Below the pieces are notes generated by a model. The model searched no databases. It was not told where the DNA came from and worked only from the letters and a program-made list of their open reading frames with translations. Below are positions 45,319-53,593 of a stretch of 64,000 bases of DNA, one piece after another. Positions within the stretch are counted from its first letter, which is position 1, and each line of letters begins with the position of its first letter. The translations under genes were made by a program, and so were the position numbers. This stretch comes from Roseibium denhamense (GTDB lineage: Bacteria > Pseudomonadota > Alphaproteobacteria > Rhizobiales > Stappiaceae): NCBI RefSeq assembly GCF_009711415.1, contig NZ_SMLZ01000099.1, forward strand, positions 1 through 64,000, read 5' to 3'.

Positions 45319-45428
45319 AACAGCGGTACATATCCCCATACCGCTGTTCCAAGCACCTGGCGTGCAGCTCCAGGGGCATAACATCGTAACCTCCCTCCCC
45401 TTGAAGCCGCGCAAGCGGCTTTCTTTTT
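45319..45428 (+). ncRNA. Candidate small RNA or structured 3' UTR with CCTCCCTCCCC
   Basis: Directly after dnaA come a perfect 10-bp hairpin AACAGCGGTA/TACCGCTGTT (45319-45348), a second 5-bp hairpin CCTGG/CCAGG (45356-45374), an unpaired CCTCCCTCCCC (45390-45400) and a Rho-independent terminator with T-rich tail. The pyrimidine run is complementary to a strong Shine-Dalgarno sequence. It could be a separate sRNA or one cut from the dnaA mRNA; its 5' end is unknown. Confidence 0.5.
45404..45428 (+). terminator. Rho-independent terminator after dnaA/sRNA
   Basis: AAGCCGC (45404-45410) pairs with GCGGCTT (45415-45421) around a GCAA tetraloop, followed by TCTTTTT. Confidence 0.85.
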
Positions 45429-45624
45429 GCCGGATTGACAAAGCAACCAGCACTTCCTACTTAAGCAGCCGGTTTGAAGGGACCCGCCGTCCGCAGCCTC
45501 ACGGCCCAGGTGAACGCCTTCCCGGACCCTTCCGGACTGATCGACCTTTGCAATGATTTGCGCAGGCCGATGGCAATGCGGGCCCCCATCTTGAATGCCT
45601 GCCTTTCCATTGAAAGGTTACATC

Positions 45625-46056
45625 ATGACACTTCCATCCGTTACAGACCTGAAGCAGCAGGCAAAACGGCTTCGCTCCGCCCTTGCTTCGAAAGGGCAGA
45701 CTGTGAGCCACAGTGAGACACTGGAAATGATCGCGAGCCAGCATGGCTACCGTGATTGGAATACCTGTTGCGCTGCAGCTGGCAACGGGCCCATGCAGCC
45801 GTTTGCCGTTGGCGACCGGGTGACGGGCACTTACCTGCAGCAGCCGTTTGAGGGTGTTGTCACCGGTTTGTCCAGTTTGCCCAACAAGAGCGGCTACCGG
45901 GCAACCGTGCAGTTCGACAAACCCGTTGATGTCGTCACGTTCGAGAGCTTTTCGGCCTGGCGCAGCCGGGTGGTTTGCCTCATCGCAGGCGACGGCGTGG
46001 CCTTGAAAAAGACGTCCAACGGCGAACCTTACATGCGCCTGAGGCAGGCATCTTAG
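45625..46056 (+). CDS. Small protein with glyoxalase-associated N-terminal domain
   Basis: A 143-residue cytoplasmic protein from ATG 45625. The first ~45 residues, LKQQAKRLRSALASKG then SHSETLEMIASQHGYRDWNT, match the helical domain that databases attach to the name glyoxalase superfamily protein. The rest (~52-140) is a beta-rich part with VGDRVTGTYLQQPFEGVVTG, perhaps a small barrel, and carries no glyoxalase metal ligands. A TTGACA at 45435-45440 with a weak TACTTA 17 bp on may be the promoter. Its TAG stop is the first triplet of repeat copy B. Function unknown. Confidence 0.72.
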   Translation: MTLPSVTDLKQQAKRLRSALASKGQTVSHSETLEMIASQHGYRDWNTCCAAAGNGPMQPFAVGDRVTGTYLQQPFEGVVTGLSSLPNKSGYRATVQFDKPVDVVTFESFSAWRSRVVCLIAGDGVALKKTSNGEPYMRLRQAS

Positions 46057-46160
46057 AGTATCGGACGTTTAGTTCGAAACACCCAAAGATGCTCAATCAC
46101 TCCACAGCCGATAAGCTTTGGGCGGTAAATCGGGTCCCGTTTACCGCCCATTGGTTTAAA
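46054..46160. repeat. Structured intergenic repeat, copy B
   Basis: Begins TAGAGTATCG with TAG as the stop of the preceding gene, then AGTTCGAAAC. Its right arm is a perfect 10-bp hairpin GGGCGGTAAA/TTTACCGCCC (46120-46149) around TCGGGTCCCG. The last bases, TTGGTTTAAA, also provide the TAA stop of the convergent methyltransferase gene (46156-46158). Confidence 0.75.
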
Positions 46161-47031
46161 GCCCGCCAAGCCTGGCCATGACAAGATGGCCAGGCACCGG
46201 TACACCTTCCTCCAGGCGCACCGTGATCGGGTCCATCGCCAGAATATCAAAGCCATGGGCGGCCAAAGCGGACCGGATATAGGCTTCCTTCTGCGCATAT
46301 CGGCTTTTCGGACCAACCACGTAATTCTGGCCGGCAAATGCATCATCTGGCAGCGTTTCTGTCGAAAACGCGAGGTATCCGAGATTCGTCAACCGGTCGG
46401 CCGCTGCCTGCAAAAAGGGCTCCACCGCCCCCAGATAAGGAAAGACATCGGTTGCGGTGATCAAATCCCAACGGCACCGGCCCAGATCGTCATCCTCGAA
46501 CTCTTGCAAGAACTCGACCGCCTCCCCGACATAAAGGTCGTCATAGACTTCCCGGTCATAAGCAAGCTCAACGATCCGTTCCGACAGATCTGCTCCGGTC
46601 CGGTGTGCTGTTACATCAAACAGGGCGGCGCCGGTCAGTCCGGTGCCGCATCCCAGATCCAACAGCCTGTCGAAGGGACCAACTCCCAGCTTGGTGACCA
46701 GATCGCGCACCATCAAGGGAACGCAATATCCAAGCTCCTCCACCAGGATCTCGTCGAAGACATCCGCATGCTGGTCAAAAAGAGTTGCGACGTAAGCATC
46801 GGGCATTTTTTCCGGCGCCGCTGCCATACCCATGGCGGCAAGGCGGATGCTGACCCCACCAGGATCCGCCGGGTCGATTTTTAAGGCCTGACGGTAAGCG
46901 TCCGCGGCAGCCTCCAATTCACCGCTCTTTTGCAGCGCAAGACCGCGATTATAGGCTTCTGCAAGCGCGTCGTCTTCGATACTGCCCCCCGGTTGGTCTG
47001 CCGTCTTAGGTGTGAAGTGATCGTCCGTCAT
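46156..47031 (-). CDS. TPR-containing SAM-dependent methyltransferase
   Basis: A 291-residue protein from ATG 47031. Residues ~25-60 hold one or two tetratricopeptide repeats (AYNRGLALQKSGELEAAADAY, shown by its core). The methyltransferase core follows: LLDLGCGTGLTGAALF is motif I, TGADLSERIVELA motif II, and DLITATDVFPYLG the motif IV strand. The order TPR then methyltransferase matches a group of predicted methyltransferases in Rhizobiales; the substrate is unknown. Its stop lies in the end of repeat copy B. Confidence 0.87.
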   Translation of the reverse strand: MTDDHFTPKTADQPGGSIEDDALAEAYNRGLALQKSGELEAAADAYRQALKIDPADPGGVSIRLAAMGMAAAPEKMPDAYVATLFDQHADVFDEILVEELGYCVPLMVRDLVTKLGVGPFDRLLDLGCGTGLTGAALFDVTAHRTGADLSERIVELAYDREVYDDLYVGEAVEFLQEFEDDDLGRCRWDLITATDVFPYLGAVEPFLQAAADRLTNLGYLAFSTETLPDDAFAGQNYVVGPKSRYAQKEAYIRSALAAHGFDILAMDPITVRLEEGVPVPGHLVMARLGGL

Positions 47032-47291
47032 CGGTTTCCAGCCACAAGAGAAAGCCTCTCCTATCCCGTCCATCCCGACTTTGCACGTCACACGGTAAGA
47101 ATTGAACGAAATTCCACTGACTGGTCAGCGGACTTTTTGACCAAACTCGATATGGAGCAGAGTTCTCAAATAATTCGGAAAGGAGCTGTTCGGATAACTT
47201 TGCGCGGTTCAATATCGGCACACAAAGCGGTCATTCAGAAACGAATGAAATTCGAGTTCTAATCGTCGCAAGTATTTGGCTACATGTGCCA

Positions 47292-48659
47292 CTATTCGCT
47301 GGTGGTCCCTGGGGGCTTTGCTCGATGAGGCCACGAATACAGTCCGTGCCGGTCCATAAAGGCGCTCAAGAAATGACCAAGTGCGAGGTCATTCGTGTCG
47401 AAAGGAACCCAATATATGAAATCTTTTGAGTTCTCCAACTCTTGCTCTTTTTCTTTCGCTTGTACTAACTCGTCATCTCTACGGAGTTTCCGTATTTCCC
47501 GCCAATGACCATCGTACTTTCTTCTATCGAATTCGAGTTCTCGATGTAATTTGGTATCTTTGGTTCCAAATGTCCTGTTCGAATCCTCGCCCTCACCTAA
47601 ATAGGTGATTTCTGACAAATCTGCGCCTGCAACAACTATACTGTGAATGTTGGCCATTGTTATACTGTTTGACATAGAGCCAGCGGGGATTGCTGGCAAA
47701 TTGAAAATTGCATGGTCAAACCTAGTCCCGATCAATTGAGCTCGGTCAAAATCCGCGCAGTTTAGAACTGCACTGAAAAATTGGGTCCCTTCCAGCTTAC
47801 AGTCAGAAAAAACTGCACCTTCTAGCCTTGAGCGGTGAAACATGGTCGCAGAAAAATTCCCTGCTTCAAAATCGACGCCTGATAGGTTGCAGTTGCGAAG
47901 GTCCAGCCGAAATCGATACTTCCATTCGAAGCTGATTTGCTCCTCTGAGCGCCTCGCCAAAATCTTAATTGCAGTCTGAATATCCGTTCTGACATAGGGA
48001 CGTTTTTCGAGTTCTGGTGTCGGTTCCAAACTGTGCGATGGGGAATTTTCACGAATGTACGCGCAAATAATCTCCAAAATTTGTAGATAGTCTCGCGGGC
48101 TATCTTGAGAAATTCTCTCAAGCGCGAAAAGGCCACCGATCCTCACTTCCAAATTGGGCGCAGTTACTTCTTCGTAGATTGGCTTCGAGAAATTGGGATT
48201 GCCGTCTTCACCCTTTTCATGTGCTAGTTTACCGCTCATCCGAGTTCGCTGCCGTTTTACGGTTTTCACGGCCCCTAATCCCTCGACAGCCTTGTTTATT
48301 CTCTCCGTAATGAGGCCTTGTTCAGCTGTATTGGCTTGCGCCTGAGCAACCATTGTTCGCCATACCAAGAATGGTGCAGCGAAAATTGCTGCCACCAGGA
48401 GGCCCAAGTTTCGAACTGCTGCAGCAGTTGGATCACCAGCATATATACCAAGGCCCAATAAAGCCGATAGCAGCGAGAGTAAGCTCATGATTGCCACTAA
48501 AGCCGCCACAAGCGAAGATAAAATGACTAATAGTCCCGCAACGGCCCCTAACCAACGAGCTCTTGAGAAATCAAGACTCAACCTAAGGCAAAGCCAATCT
48601 AGCAGCGACGGTTTATTCTCTGATCTCAACTGATGATTACCTCGCAGATACTTAAGCAA
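47292..48659 (-). CDS. Membrane protein with pentapeptide repeats, low-GC accessory gene
   Basis: A 455-residue protein. Two hydrophobic hairpins (~36-75 and ~85-105) anchor it; a helical cytosolic region follows (~110-240), then pentapeptide repeats from ~250 to 340 (DLRNCNLSGVDFEAGNF, LEGAVFSDCKLEGTQF, ADFDRAQLIGTRF). Base composition is visibly lower in GC than the flanks, and third positions use many A and T, which suggests recent transfer. It stands alone with ~260 and ~180 bp of non-coding DNA on each side. Similar membrane pentapeptide proteins occur in defence-like islands, but no partner gene is here; function unknown. Confidence 0.82.
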   Translation of the reverse strand: MLKYLRGNHQLRSENKPSLLDWLCLRLSLDFSRARWLGAVAGLLVILSSLVAALVAIMSLLSLLSALLGLGIYAGDPTAAAVRNLGLLVAAIFAAPFLVWRTMVAQAQANTAEQGLITERINKAVEGLGAVKTVKRQRTRMSGKLAHEKGEDGNPNFSKPIYEEVTAPNLEVRIGGLFALERISQDSPRDYLQILEIICAYIRENSPSHSLEPTPELEKRPYVRTDIQTAIKILARRSEEQISFEWKYRFRLDLRNCNLSGVDFEAGNFSATMFHRSRLEGAVFSDCKLEGTQFFSAVLNCADFDRAQLIGTRFDHAIFNLPAIPAGSMSNSITMANIHSIVVAGADLSEITYLGEGEDSNRTFGTKDTKLHRELEFDRRKYDGHWREIRKLRRDDELVQAKEKEQELENSKDFIYWVPFDTNDLALGHFLSAFMDRHGLYSWPHRAKPPGTTSE

Positions 48660-48839
48660 GCATCCTGGTAGGGTTTGCAGATTTACAAGGTTTGCTTTCT
48701 TAGAAACTATATAAGTTCAACGGATCAAGGCAACGGTAGCAATGGGTCATATTAGCCAATTGGTTGCATGTCGGCGAACATCGAGTTAGGGCTCGTAACG
48801 GACATTCAACTGGTTCGAAAACCATCGGTTCCTTGCGGC

Positions 48840-49586
48840 TCAAAACAGATCCAATTGCCCGCCGCCTTTTGCCGTCTTCTTTTGAGGCCGGCGTGTCTTT
48901 TCCGGAGCGTCTGTCGTCTCAAGCGCAACTTCGACCTGTAGCTCAGGGTCGTCATTTACGACCTTGTTCACGCGGGAGGAGACAGGCGTTGCCACCAGAT
49001 AATCATCCTCGATCGGGAGCAGCATTTGCTGCGCCTGCCGCACATCAATGTTCGCCGTATCCAGCCAGGCGTCAAAGGACTCGGGCTTCAAGATGACAGG
49101 CATGCGGTGATGGATTTCAGACATCATCTTGTTTGATTCGATTGTCAGCATCGCACCGCTGTCCATGTCTCCGCCATCCGGATCCGACCATGTGTCCCAT
49201 AGACCGGCCATCGCCATGACCCCGCCATCCGCGGGATGGATCCAGAACGGCTGCTTACCGTCGGGTGTTCGCCGCCATTCGTAAAAGCCCGAGGCCGGGA
49301 ATATGCAGCGATGGTGGCGCATGGCGGCCCGGAAGGATGGCTTTTGCGCGGCGGTCTCCGCTCTGGCATTGATAAGCACCGTAAAGCTGGCTGGATCCTT
49401 GACCCAGGACGGGATCAGGCCCCATCGGATCAACTGAAACCGCCGCCGGCCATGTTCCTGGCGTACGGTCGCAACCGGCTGGGTCGGCGCGATGTTGTAA
49501 CGCGGCGGAAAATTGGGCTGATCAATATAGCCGAACAGCGCGCGAACTTCTTCGGGCGTTGCCGTCAGGCTGAAACGGCCACACAT
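48840..49586 (-). CDS. SRAP-domain protein (HMCES/YedK family) with C-terminal clamp motif
   Basis: A 248-residue protein beginning MCGRFSLTA, so that Cys2 becomes the N-terminal nucleophile after Met removal. Other catalytic parts: RYNIAPTQP, INARAETAAQKPSF, SGFYEWRR with the conserved Glu and HHRMPVIL with the conserved His. The family forms a covalent thiazolidine link to abasic sites in single-stranded DNA. The last residues, GGGQLDLF, match the bacterial beta-sliding-clamp motif QL(S/D)LF. Residues ~215-248 are a Lys-rich flexible linker. No SOS box was searched with confidence. Confidence 0.93.
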   Translation of the reverse strand: MCGRFSLTATPEEVRALFGYIDQPNFPPRYNIAPTQPVATVRQEHGRRRFQLIRWGLIPSWVKDPASFTVLINARAETAAQKPSFRAAMRHHRCIFPASGFYEWRRTPDGKQPFWIHPADGGVMAMAGLWDTWSDPDGGDMDSGAMLTIESNKMMSEIHHRMPVILKPESFDAWLDTANIDVRQAQQMLLPIEDDYLVATPVSSRVNKVVNDDPELQVEVALETTDAPEKTRRPQKKTAKGGGQLDLF

Positions 49587-49701
49587 GGCTGTCCTCCAGC
49601 ATCGGCCAGGACGGCCTTGGAAAAGGCTCCCACCGAGTTAGGCAATTGGAAACAAAAAAGAAGTAGCGTAGCGGTCAAAGATAGGCAATCGGGGGACTAG
49701 A

Positions 49702-50214
49702 ATGGAATGTTTGGATCCAGTGTTGGGCGCCGGTGATCTGGCTGCTGAGAAGCTGGAGCGGGCAAACATCAATCCCCAGACCGGTCTTGCGACCGATTAT
49801 CTTAATCATTTCAATGAAGTCATGATGCTTTTGGAAATGCTCCCGGACATGCCGGATTGTTCGGAAGATGTTCTGGAATGGGAACCGCTCGATTACGAAG
49901 GCCACTTTGAAAATTCGAGCTTCAAGGACAAGAATCTCGCCATCCAGGCCTATCATGCCGCCCCGAGCCATCTGCGCGAACATCTGGAATACCGCGTTGC
50001 GGACATCGACCGCATGGTTGGCCAGATCCAGCAGCAATTGCGGGACGCCCCGGATGTCAGTGCCATTGCGGCAGACATTGCCGATTTCGCCACCCACGAG
50101 ATCAAGCCGCTGATTTCCATTGCCAGCGGTGTCATCCACGGCCATATCGAGCCAGAGGCAACCCAGCGTGAAGGCGATGGCGCGCAGGCCGAGATCGACG
50201 CTCTGTTTGCCTGA
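49702..50214 (+). CDS. Conserved hypothetical protein, mostly helical
   Basis: A 170-residue acidic cytoplasmic protein with no signal peptide or membrane helix. The middle, ATDYLNHFNEVMMLLEMLPD, then a long helical part REHLEYRVADIDRMVGQIQQQL, suggests an alpha-helical bundle. I know similar short proteins only as uncharacterised Rhizobiales families. It precedes the NUDIX gene by 30 bp on the same strand and may share a transcript with it. Confidence 0.72.
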   Translation: MECLDPVLGAGDLAAEKLERANINPQTGLATDYLNHFNEVMMLLEMLPDMPDCSEDVLEWEPLDYEGHFENSSFKDKNLAIQAYHAAPSHLREHLEYRVADIDRMVGQIQQQLRDAPDVSAIAADIADFATHEIKPLISIASGVIHGHIEPEATQREGDGAQAEIDALFA

Positions 50215-50244
50215 TCCCTATTTCCCTGTTTCCCAGGAGGTGTG

Positions 50245-50679
50245 ATGCTGCCGTCCGTTTCAGGTCACCCCCGTATCGGCGTCAGCGTGCTTTGCCACAT
50301 GGATGGTCGTGTCCTGCTGATCAAACGGTCGAAGGATCCTTATAAACATCACTGGAGCCTTCCGGGTGGACATCTCGAGTATGGCGAAACACTGCATGAT
50401 GCCGCCGTGCGCGAATTGTTTGAAGAAACTGGTCTGACCGCAGATCTTGGCGAACCGATCGAGGTGGTCGATGCCATTCAGAAAGACCAGGATGGCAGCC
50501 CGATCACCCATTATGTTCTGGTCGTCTTCTTTGGGGCGTATCAAAGCGGCGACCTCAAACCGGGCAGCGACGCGCTGGAAAGCGCCTGGCTAACGGGCGA
50601 AGAGGTCGGGCAGCGGCTCACAACGCCGGGCACACCTGAGCGGGTGCGGCGGTTAATGGCAACACTCCCGGCAGTCTGA
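50245..50679 (+). CDS. NUDIX hydrolase
   Basis: A 144-residue protein from ATG 50245, preceded by AGGAGG. The complete NUDIX box, G-x5-E-x7-RE-L-x-EE-x-G-L, is seen from GHLEYGETLHDAAV to RELFEETGL. Length and the N-terminal VSVLCHMDGRVLLIKR fit the MutT/ADP-ribose group that cleaves nucleoside diphosphates joined to another moiety. Substrate cannot be fixed. Tandem with the upstream hypothetical. Confidence 0.92.
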   Translation: MLPSVSGHPRIGVSVLCHMDGRVLLIKRSKDPYKHHWSLPGGHLEYGETLHDAAVRELFEETGLTADLGEPIEVVDAIQKDQDGSPITHYVLVVFFGAYQSGDLKPGSDALESAWLTGEEVGQRLTTPGTPERVRRLMATLPAV

Positions 50680-50773
50680 CCGGGTCTCACGCAAGCGTGC
50701 TGCGGCTTGATTTCCAAGCGGTGCAATCCGGGTCCAATATGGCAGTCAGTGATTGTTTGGTGGGTCCGCAAAA

Positions 50774-51004
50774 ATGCAAATACTGTTCTTTCTCGCAGCC
50801 GCTGCGCTGAAGATCGGGTCGATTGCCGTTCTTTTTCTGGTCTGCCTGATGCCTGCAGCCTCTGCCCATGTGCATGACGCGTGCCCCGGCCTCATTGACC
50901 GGAATGGCAGCATGAATGTCCAGATGCTCCCCCATCAGGCCTTGCCCGCCACTCCTCATAATCTTTGCGCGGTTACGCCAATTCCTGGGGTCAATGTCCA
51001 ATAG
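50774..51004 (+). CDS. Possible small secreted protein
   Basis: A 76-residue frame from ATG 50774 with a hydrophobic start (LAAAALKIGSIAVLFLVCLM) and a good signal-cleavage site PAASAH. The mature part would be ~45 residues with His, Met and two Cys (HVHDACPG, NLCAV). No clear Shine-Dalgarno and no known family. It may be a chance frame; the signal-peptide-like start is the only support. Confidence 0.3.
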   Translation: MQILFFLAAAALKIGSIAVLFLVCLMPAASAHVHDACPGLIDRNGSMNVQMLPHQALPATPHNLCAVTPIPGVNVQ

Positions 51005-51042
51005 GCCTTGCAGCCGCCGATGCCCCTGCGCATGATCCGGCC

Positions 51043-51453
51043 ATGATGGTCGTTCATGCCAGAATCAACGCCTTGAAAGCCCTGTCTGCGGCTGTCTTTT
51101 GTATTGTTTTATCGTCTCAGGTTGTATTGGCGCAAGATGGCCCATCGGCAGCGCCACCTTACGAACAGCAGCTGATGCGCCTCTCCGAGATCTTCGGCGC
51201 CCTTCATTTTTTGCGTCCGGTCTGCGGGGAAAGAGACGTACCAAGCTGGCGTGACCAGATGGAAGATTTTCTCGACGCGGAAACGCTAGACGAGAACCGC
51301 CGGCGCCGTTTCATCGAACGGTTCAATCAAGGTTATCGTGGTTTTTCAGCTGTTTATCGTGACTGCACGACGGCTGCCCGTCTCGCAATGGAACAGTATC
51401 TGGTGGAGGGTGAGCGCATCATCACCGACGTCACCAGCCGCTACGGACGATAG
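51043..51453 (+). CDS. TIGR02301-family secreted protein
   Basis: A 136-residue protein from ATG 51043 (or 51046). A signal peptide (~1-31, ending VVLAQ) is followed by the family core YEQQLMRLSEIFGALHFLRPVC and a helical part with FIERFNQGYRGFSAVYRDC; two conserved cysteines probably pair. This fits the TIGR02301 family, which I know as periplasmic, uncharacterised and typical of Rhizobiales. Alone between the small secreted frame and the next hypothetical. Confidence 0.82.
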   Translation: MMVVHARINALKALSAAVFCIVLSSQVVLAQDGPSAAPPYEQQLMRLSEIFGALHFLRPVCGERDVPSWRDQMEDFLDAETLDENRRRRFIERFNQGYRGFSAVYRDCTTAARLAMEQYLVEGERIITDVTSRYGR

Positions 51454-51645
51454 TTCTGCGAGATTTCCCCGAAATATTACCTTTTCGTAAACCTTTTGCA
51501 TCAAATTTGTGGGTGGCCGTTAAGTTTGTGTTCACGGTTACTTATCAGCCCGGTTCTCCGTGCTAGGATCAAGGCACAAGATTCGGGGAAGGGACACGCG
51601 GGAGTTGATTGACCTGCGTTTCGGGAAAGACCGGTAAGGAAACGA

Positions 51646-51918
51646 ATGTACAACGACGATTATGCTGACGCGGCAATGGAAGCCGAATTTGCCGAAGACG
51701 AGGATATCCGGCGGGCCGCGCTCGGCTTTATCTCCGATGCCTGGGCCGAAGCCATCGCCAATGGTGTAGATGCCGATGCGGTCGCCCATGCGGCCATGTT
51801 TACCGCCCTTGCCGATCTTGTGGCGACCTACGGCGAAGATGCGGTTGCAAAACTGGCCGAAGGTCTTCCGGAAAGAATTCAGCGCGGCGACTACACGGTG
51901 CACCGGGTCCTGCAGTAG
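51646..51918 (+). CDS. Conserved hypothetical protein, acidic, helical
   Basis: A 90-residue acidic protein, MYNDDYADAAMEAEFAEDED then an Ala-rich helical region and ERIQRGDYTVHRVLQ. No signal peptide, membrane helix or known motif. GGTAAGGA precedes the ATG. A clear terminator follows at 51941, so it is a single-gene unit. Short acidic proteins of this kind are common, uncharacterised Rhizobiales families. Confidence 0.7.
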   Translation: MYNDDYADAAMEAEFAEDEDIRRAALGFISDAWAEAIANGVDADAVAHAAMFTALADLVATYGEDAVAKLAEGLPERIQRGDYTVHRVLQ

Positions 51919-51940
51919 CACCCTTGATGGCATGAAGACG

Positions 51941-51962
51941 GGCCGGCCTTGCCGGCCTTTTT
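51941..51962 (+). terminator. Rho-independent terminator
   Basis: GGCCGGC (51941-51947) pairs with GCCGGCC (51951-51957) around CTT, followed by TTTTT. It ends the 90-residue hypothetical gene. Confidence 0.9.
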
Positions 51963-52040
51963 GATTCCCGCCGCGTATCAGCAACGCCGGCGATCCAGCC
52001 GCGCCGGGGAGGCAAGAGCGATGCCAAATTGCGGACCGCC

Positions 52041-52685
52041 TCACGTGAGCCAGTCGAAGCCCAGCTTCAGGTAAATCAGCGCACCAAACGCCATCAGGAT
52101 AAACCCGGCGATATGGTTGGCGCGATCCAGCCAGCGATCGTCGATCCGCGCCTTGAAGTGCGAAACGGTCGCCGACACGAGAACCCACCAGGATGTCGCG
52201 CCGCACGCAACCCCGGCTACCATGACAAGCGCGCCCGCTATGTCGCCGTGCTCGGGCCGGAAATTGCCCAGGCCGCCAAAAATCGCGATAAATGCGAGCA
52301 CCGCGCCCGGGTTTGTGATCGCCATGAAAAACGCTGCTGCCGAGTCGCCCAGAAAGCCGCGCTCGATTGCGTTTCCGTTGGTGTCCGTTTCGAGATGCGG
52401 ATGGGTGTTCCAGATCTTGAAGCCAAAGATCAGCAGAAGCGCACCGCCGACAATCTCGATCAGGCTGAATTGGCCTTCGATAAACTGGGTGATCTTGGCG
52501 ACACCAAAAATGGCCACCGCCGCATAGACCGTATCGGCAACCACGGCCCCCAGCCCGACATAGACGCCCTGCCGGAAGCCGCTGTGAACAGCATGCTGAA
52601 TTGCCATGACGTTGACCGGACCAACGGGCGCTGTTGTCACGATTCCAACCAGGTATCCGATCAGCGCATATTCCAGATAGCTCAC
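52041..52685 (-). CDS. LysE-family amino acid exporter
   Basis: A 214-residue membrane protein from GTG 52685 (VSYLEYALIGYLVG), with AGGA upstream. Six helices; the family mark GIVTTAPVGPVNVMAIQHAV is in helix 1-2, FFMAITNPGAVLAFI in the middle and a C-terminal GALIYLKLG. LysE/RhtB proteins export amino acids or related small molecules. Extra residues from an upstream start would lack hydrophobicity, hence the chosen start. Substrate unknown. Confidence 0.88.
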   Translation of the reverse strand: MSYLEYALIGYLVGIVTTAPVGPVNVMAIQHAVHSGFRQGVYVGLGAVVADTVYAAVAIFGVAKITQFIEGQFSLIEIVGGALLLIFGFKIWNTHPHLETDTNGNAIERGFLGDSAAAFFMAITNPGAVLAFIAIFGGLGNFRPEHGDIAGALVMVAGVACGATSWWVLVSATVSHFKARIDDRWLDRANHIAGFILMAFGALIYLKLGFDWLT

Positions 52686-52924
52686 GAGCGGTCCTGTTGG
52701 TTCATGGCGATAAGGCTTTGACACGTTTGCGTGCCATTCTCGATACCGGCCCTGTTTCGATCTGACAAGTTCACGAATCCGCAGGCGCCCCGTTTTCACA
52801 ATGGCGCGAATTGTTTAAGGAAAGGCGTCGGCACAGTTCATAGCCTGGAATTTCCGGTTCGGCTGCCCATGTCTGAGGCAACAGCAAAGGCTCTTCGGCC
52901 GGCGTGGTAACGTGGAGAAGTATC

Positions 52925-53593
52925 ATGACGCGGCAAGTTGCTGTGGTTCTGACTGCGTGCGGTCTGCTGACCGCCCCCGCAGCCGGCAAGACGGTGGAGA
53001 TCGAGACCATCACGATTACGCCGGATGCAGTGGCCGCCCCGGTTGAGATCCCGGCGGAGGAACTGCAGCCGGATCCCACGACAAACACCGGAACCGACGT
53101 CCCGGCTCAGGCAGCGGACGAAGCGGATCTGCCTCAGGTGTTTTATGATCCTTCGGTGCTGCCGAAGCCGGTTGCCCGCATGCACGCCCAGCTGAAGGAA
53201 GCAGCGGCAGCAGGCGATTTTGACCGGCTGCGCATGATATTCGAGAGCAATGAAATGCCGCCGACCGTTTCTTTCGGCAGCGCCGGCGATCCGATCGACC
53301 ACCTCAAACAGGCCTCGGGCGATGGCGAGGGCTACGAAATCCTGGCGATCCTGGCGGACATTCTGGATGCGGGATTCGTGCATGCGGATGTCGGGACCCC
53401 CTATGAGATGTATATCTGGCCGTACTTTGCGCGCTACCCTCTGGAAGGTTTGACACCGGAGCAGAAGGTCGAGCTTTTCCGGATCATCACGGCGGGTGAT
53501 TTCGCGGACGCACAGGACTTCGGTGCCTGGGTGTTCTACCGCGTCGGCATAGGACCGGACGGTACGCTGCATTACTTCGTCGCCGGGGATTAA
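52925..53593 (+). CDS. Secreted hypothetical protein
   Basis: A 222-residue protein from ATG 52925 with a signal peptide (~1-21, ending APAAG). A Pro/Thr/Ala-rich linker runs to ~70, then a helical domain begins ARMHAQLKEAAAAGDFDRLR, continues with PTVSFGSAGDPIDHLKQASGDG and ends in YFARYPLEGLTPEQKVELFRI. It looks like a periplasmic helical domain; I do not recognise a named family. Its TAA overlaps the stop of the convergent btaB by 3-4 bp. Confidence 0.72.
   Translation: MTRQVAVVLTACGLLTAPAAGKTVEIETITITPDAVAAPVEIPAEELQPDPTTNTGTDVPAQAADEADLPQVFYDPSVLPKPVARMHAQLKEAAAAGDFDRLRMIFESNEMPPTVSFGSAGDPIDHLKQASGDGEGYEILAILADILDAGFVHADVGTPYEMYIWPYFARYPLEGLTPEQKVELFRIITAGDFADAQDFGAWVFYRVGIGPDGTLHYFVAGD

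Noticed and set aside
48760-48840. GGTTCGAAAACC, which looks like a tRNA T-arm, next to the low-GC gene
   Set aside because: The loop is four bases rather than seven, and no acceptor or anticodon stem can be drawn around it, so it is not a tRNA remnant or attachment site.
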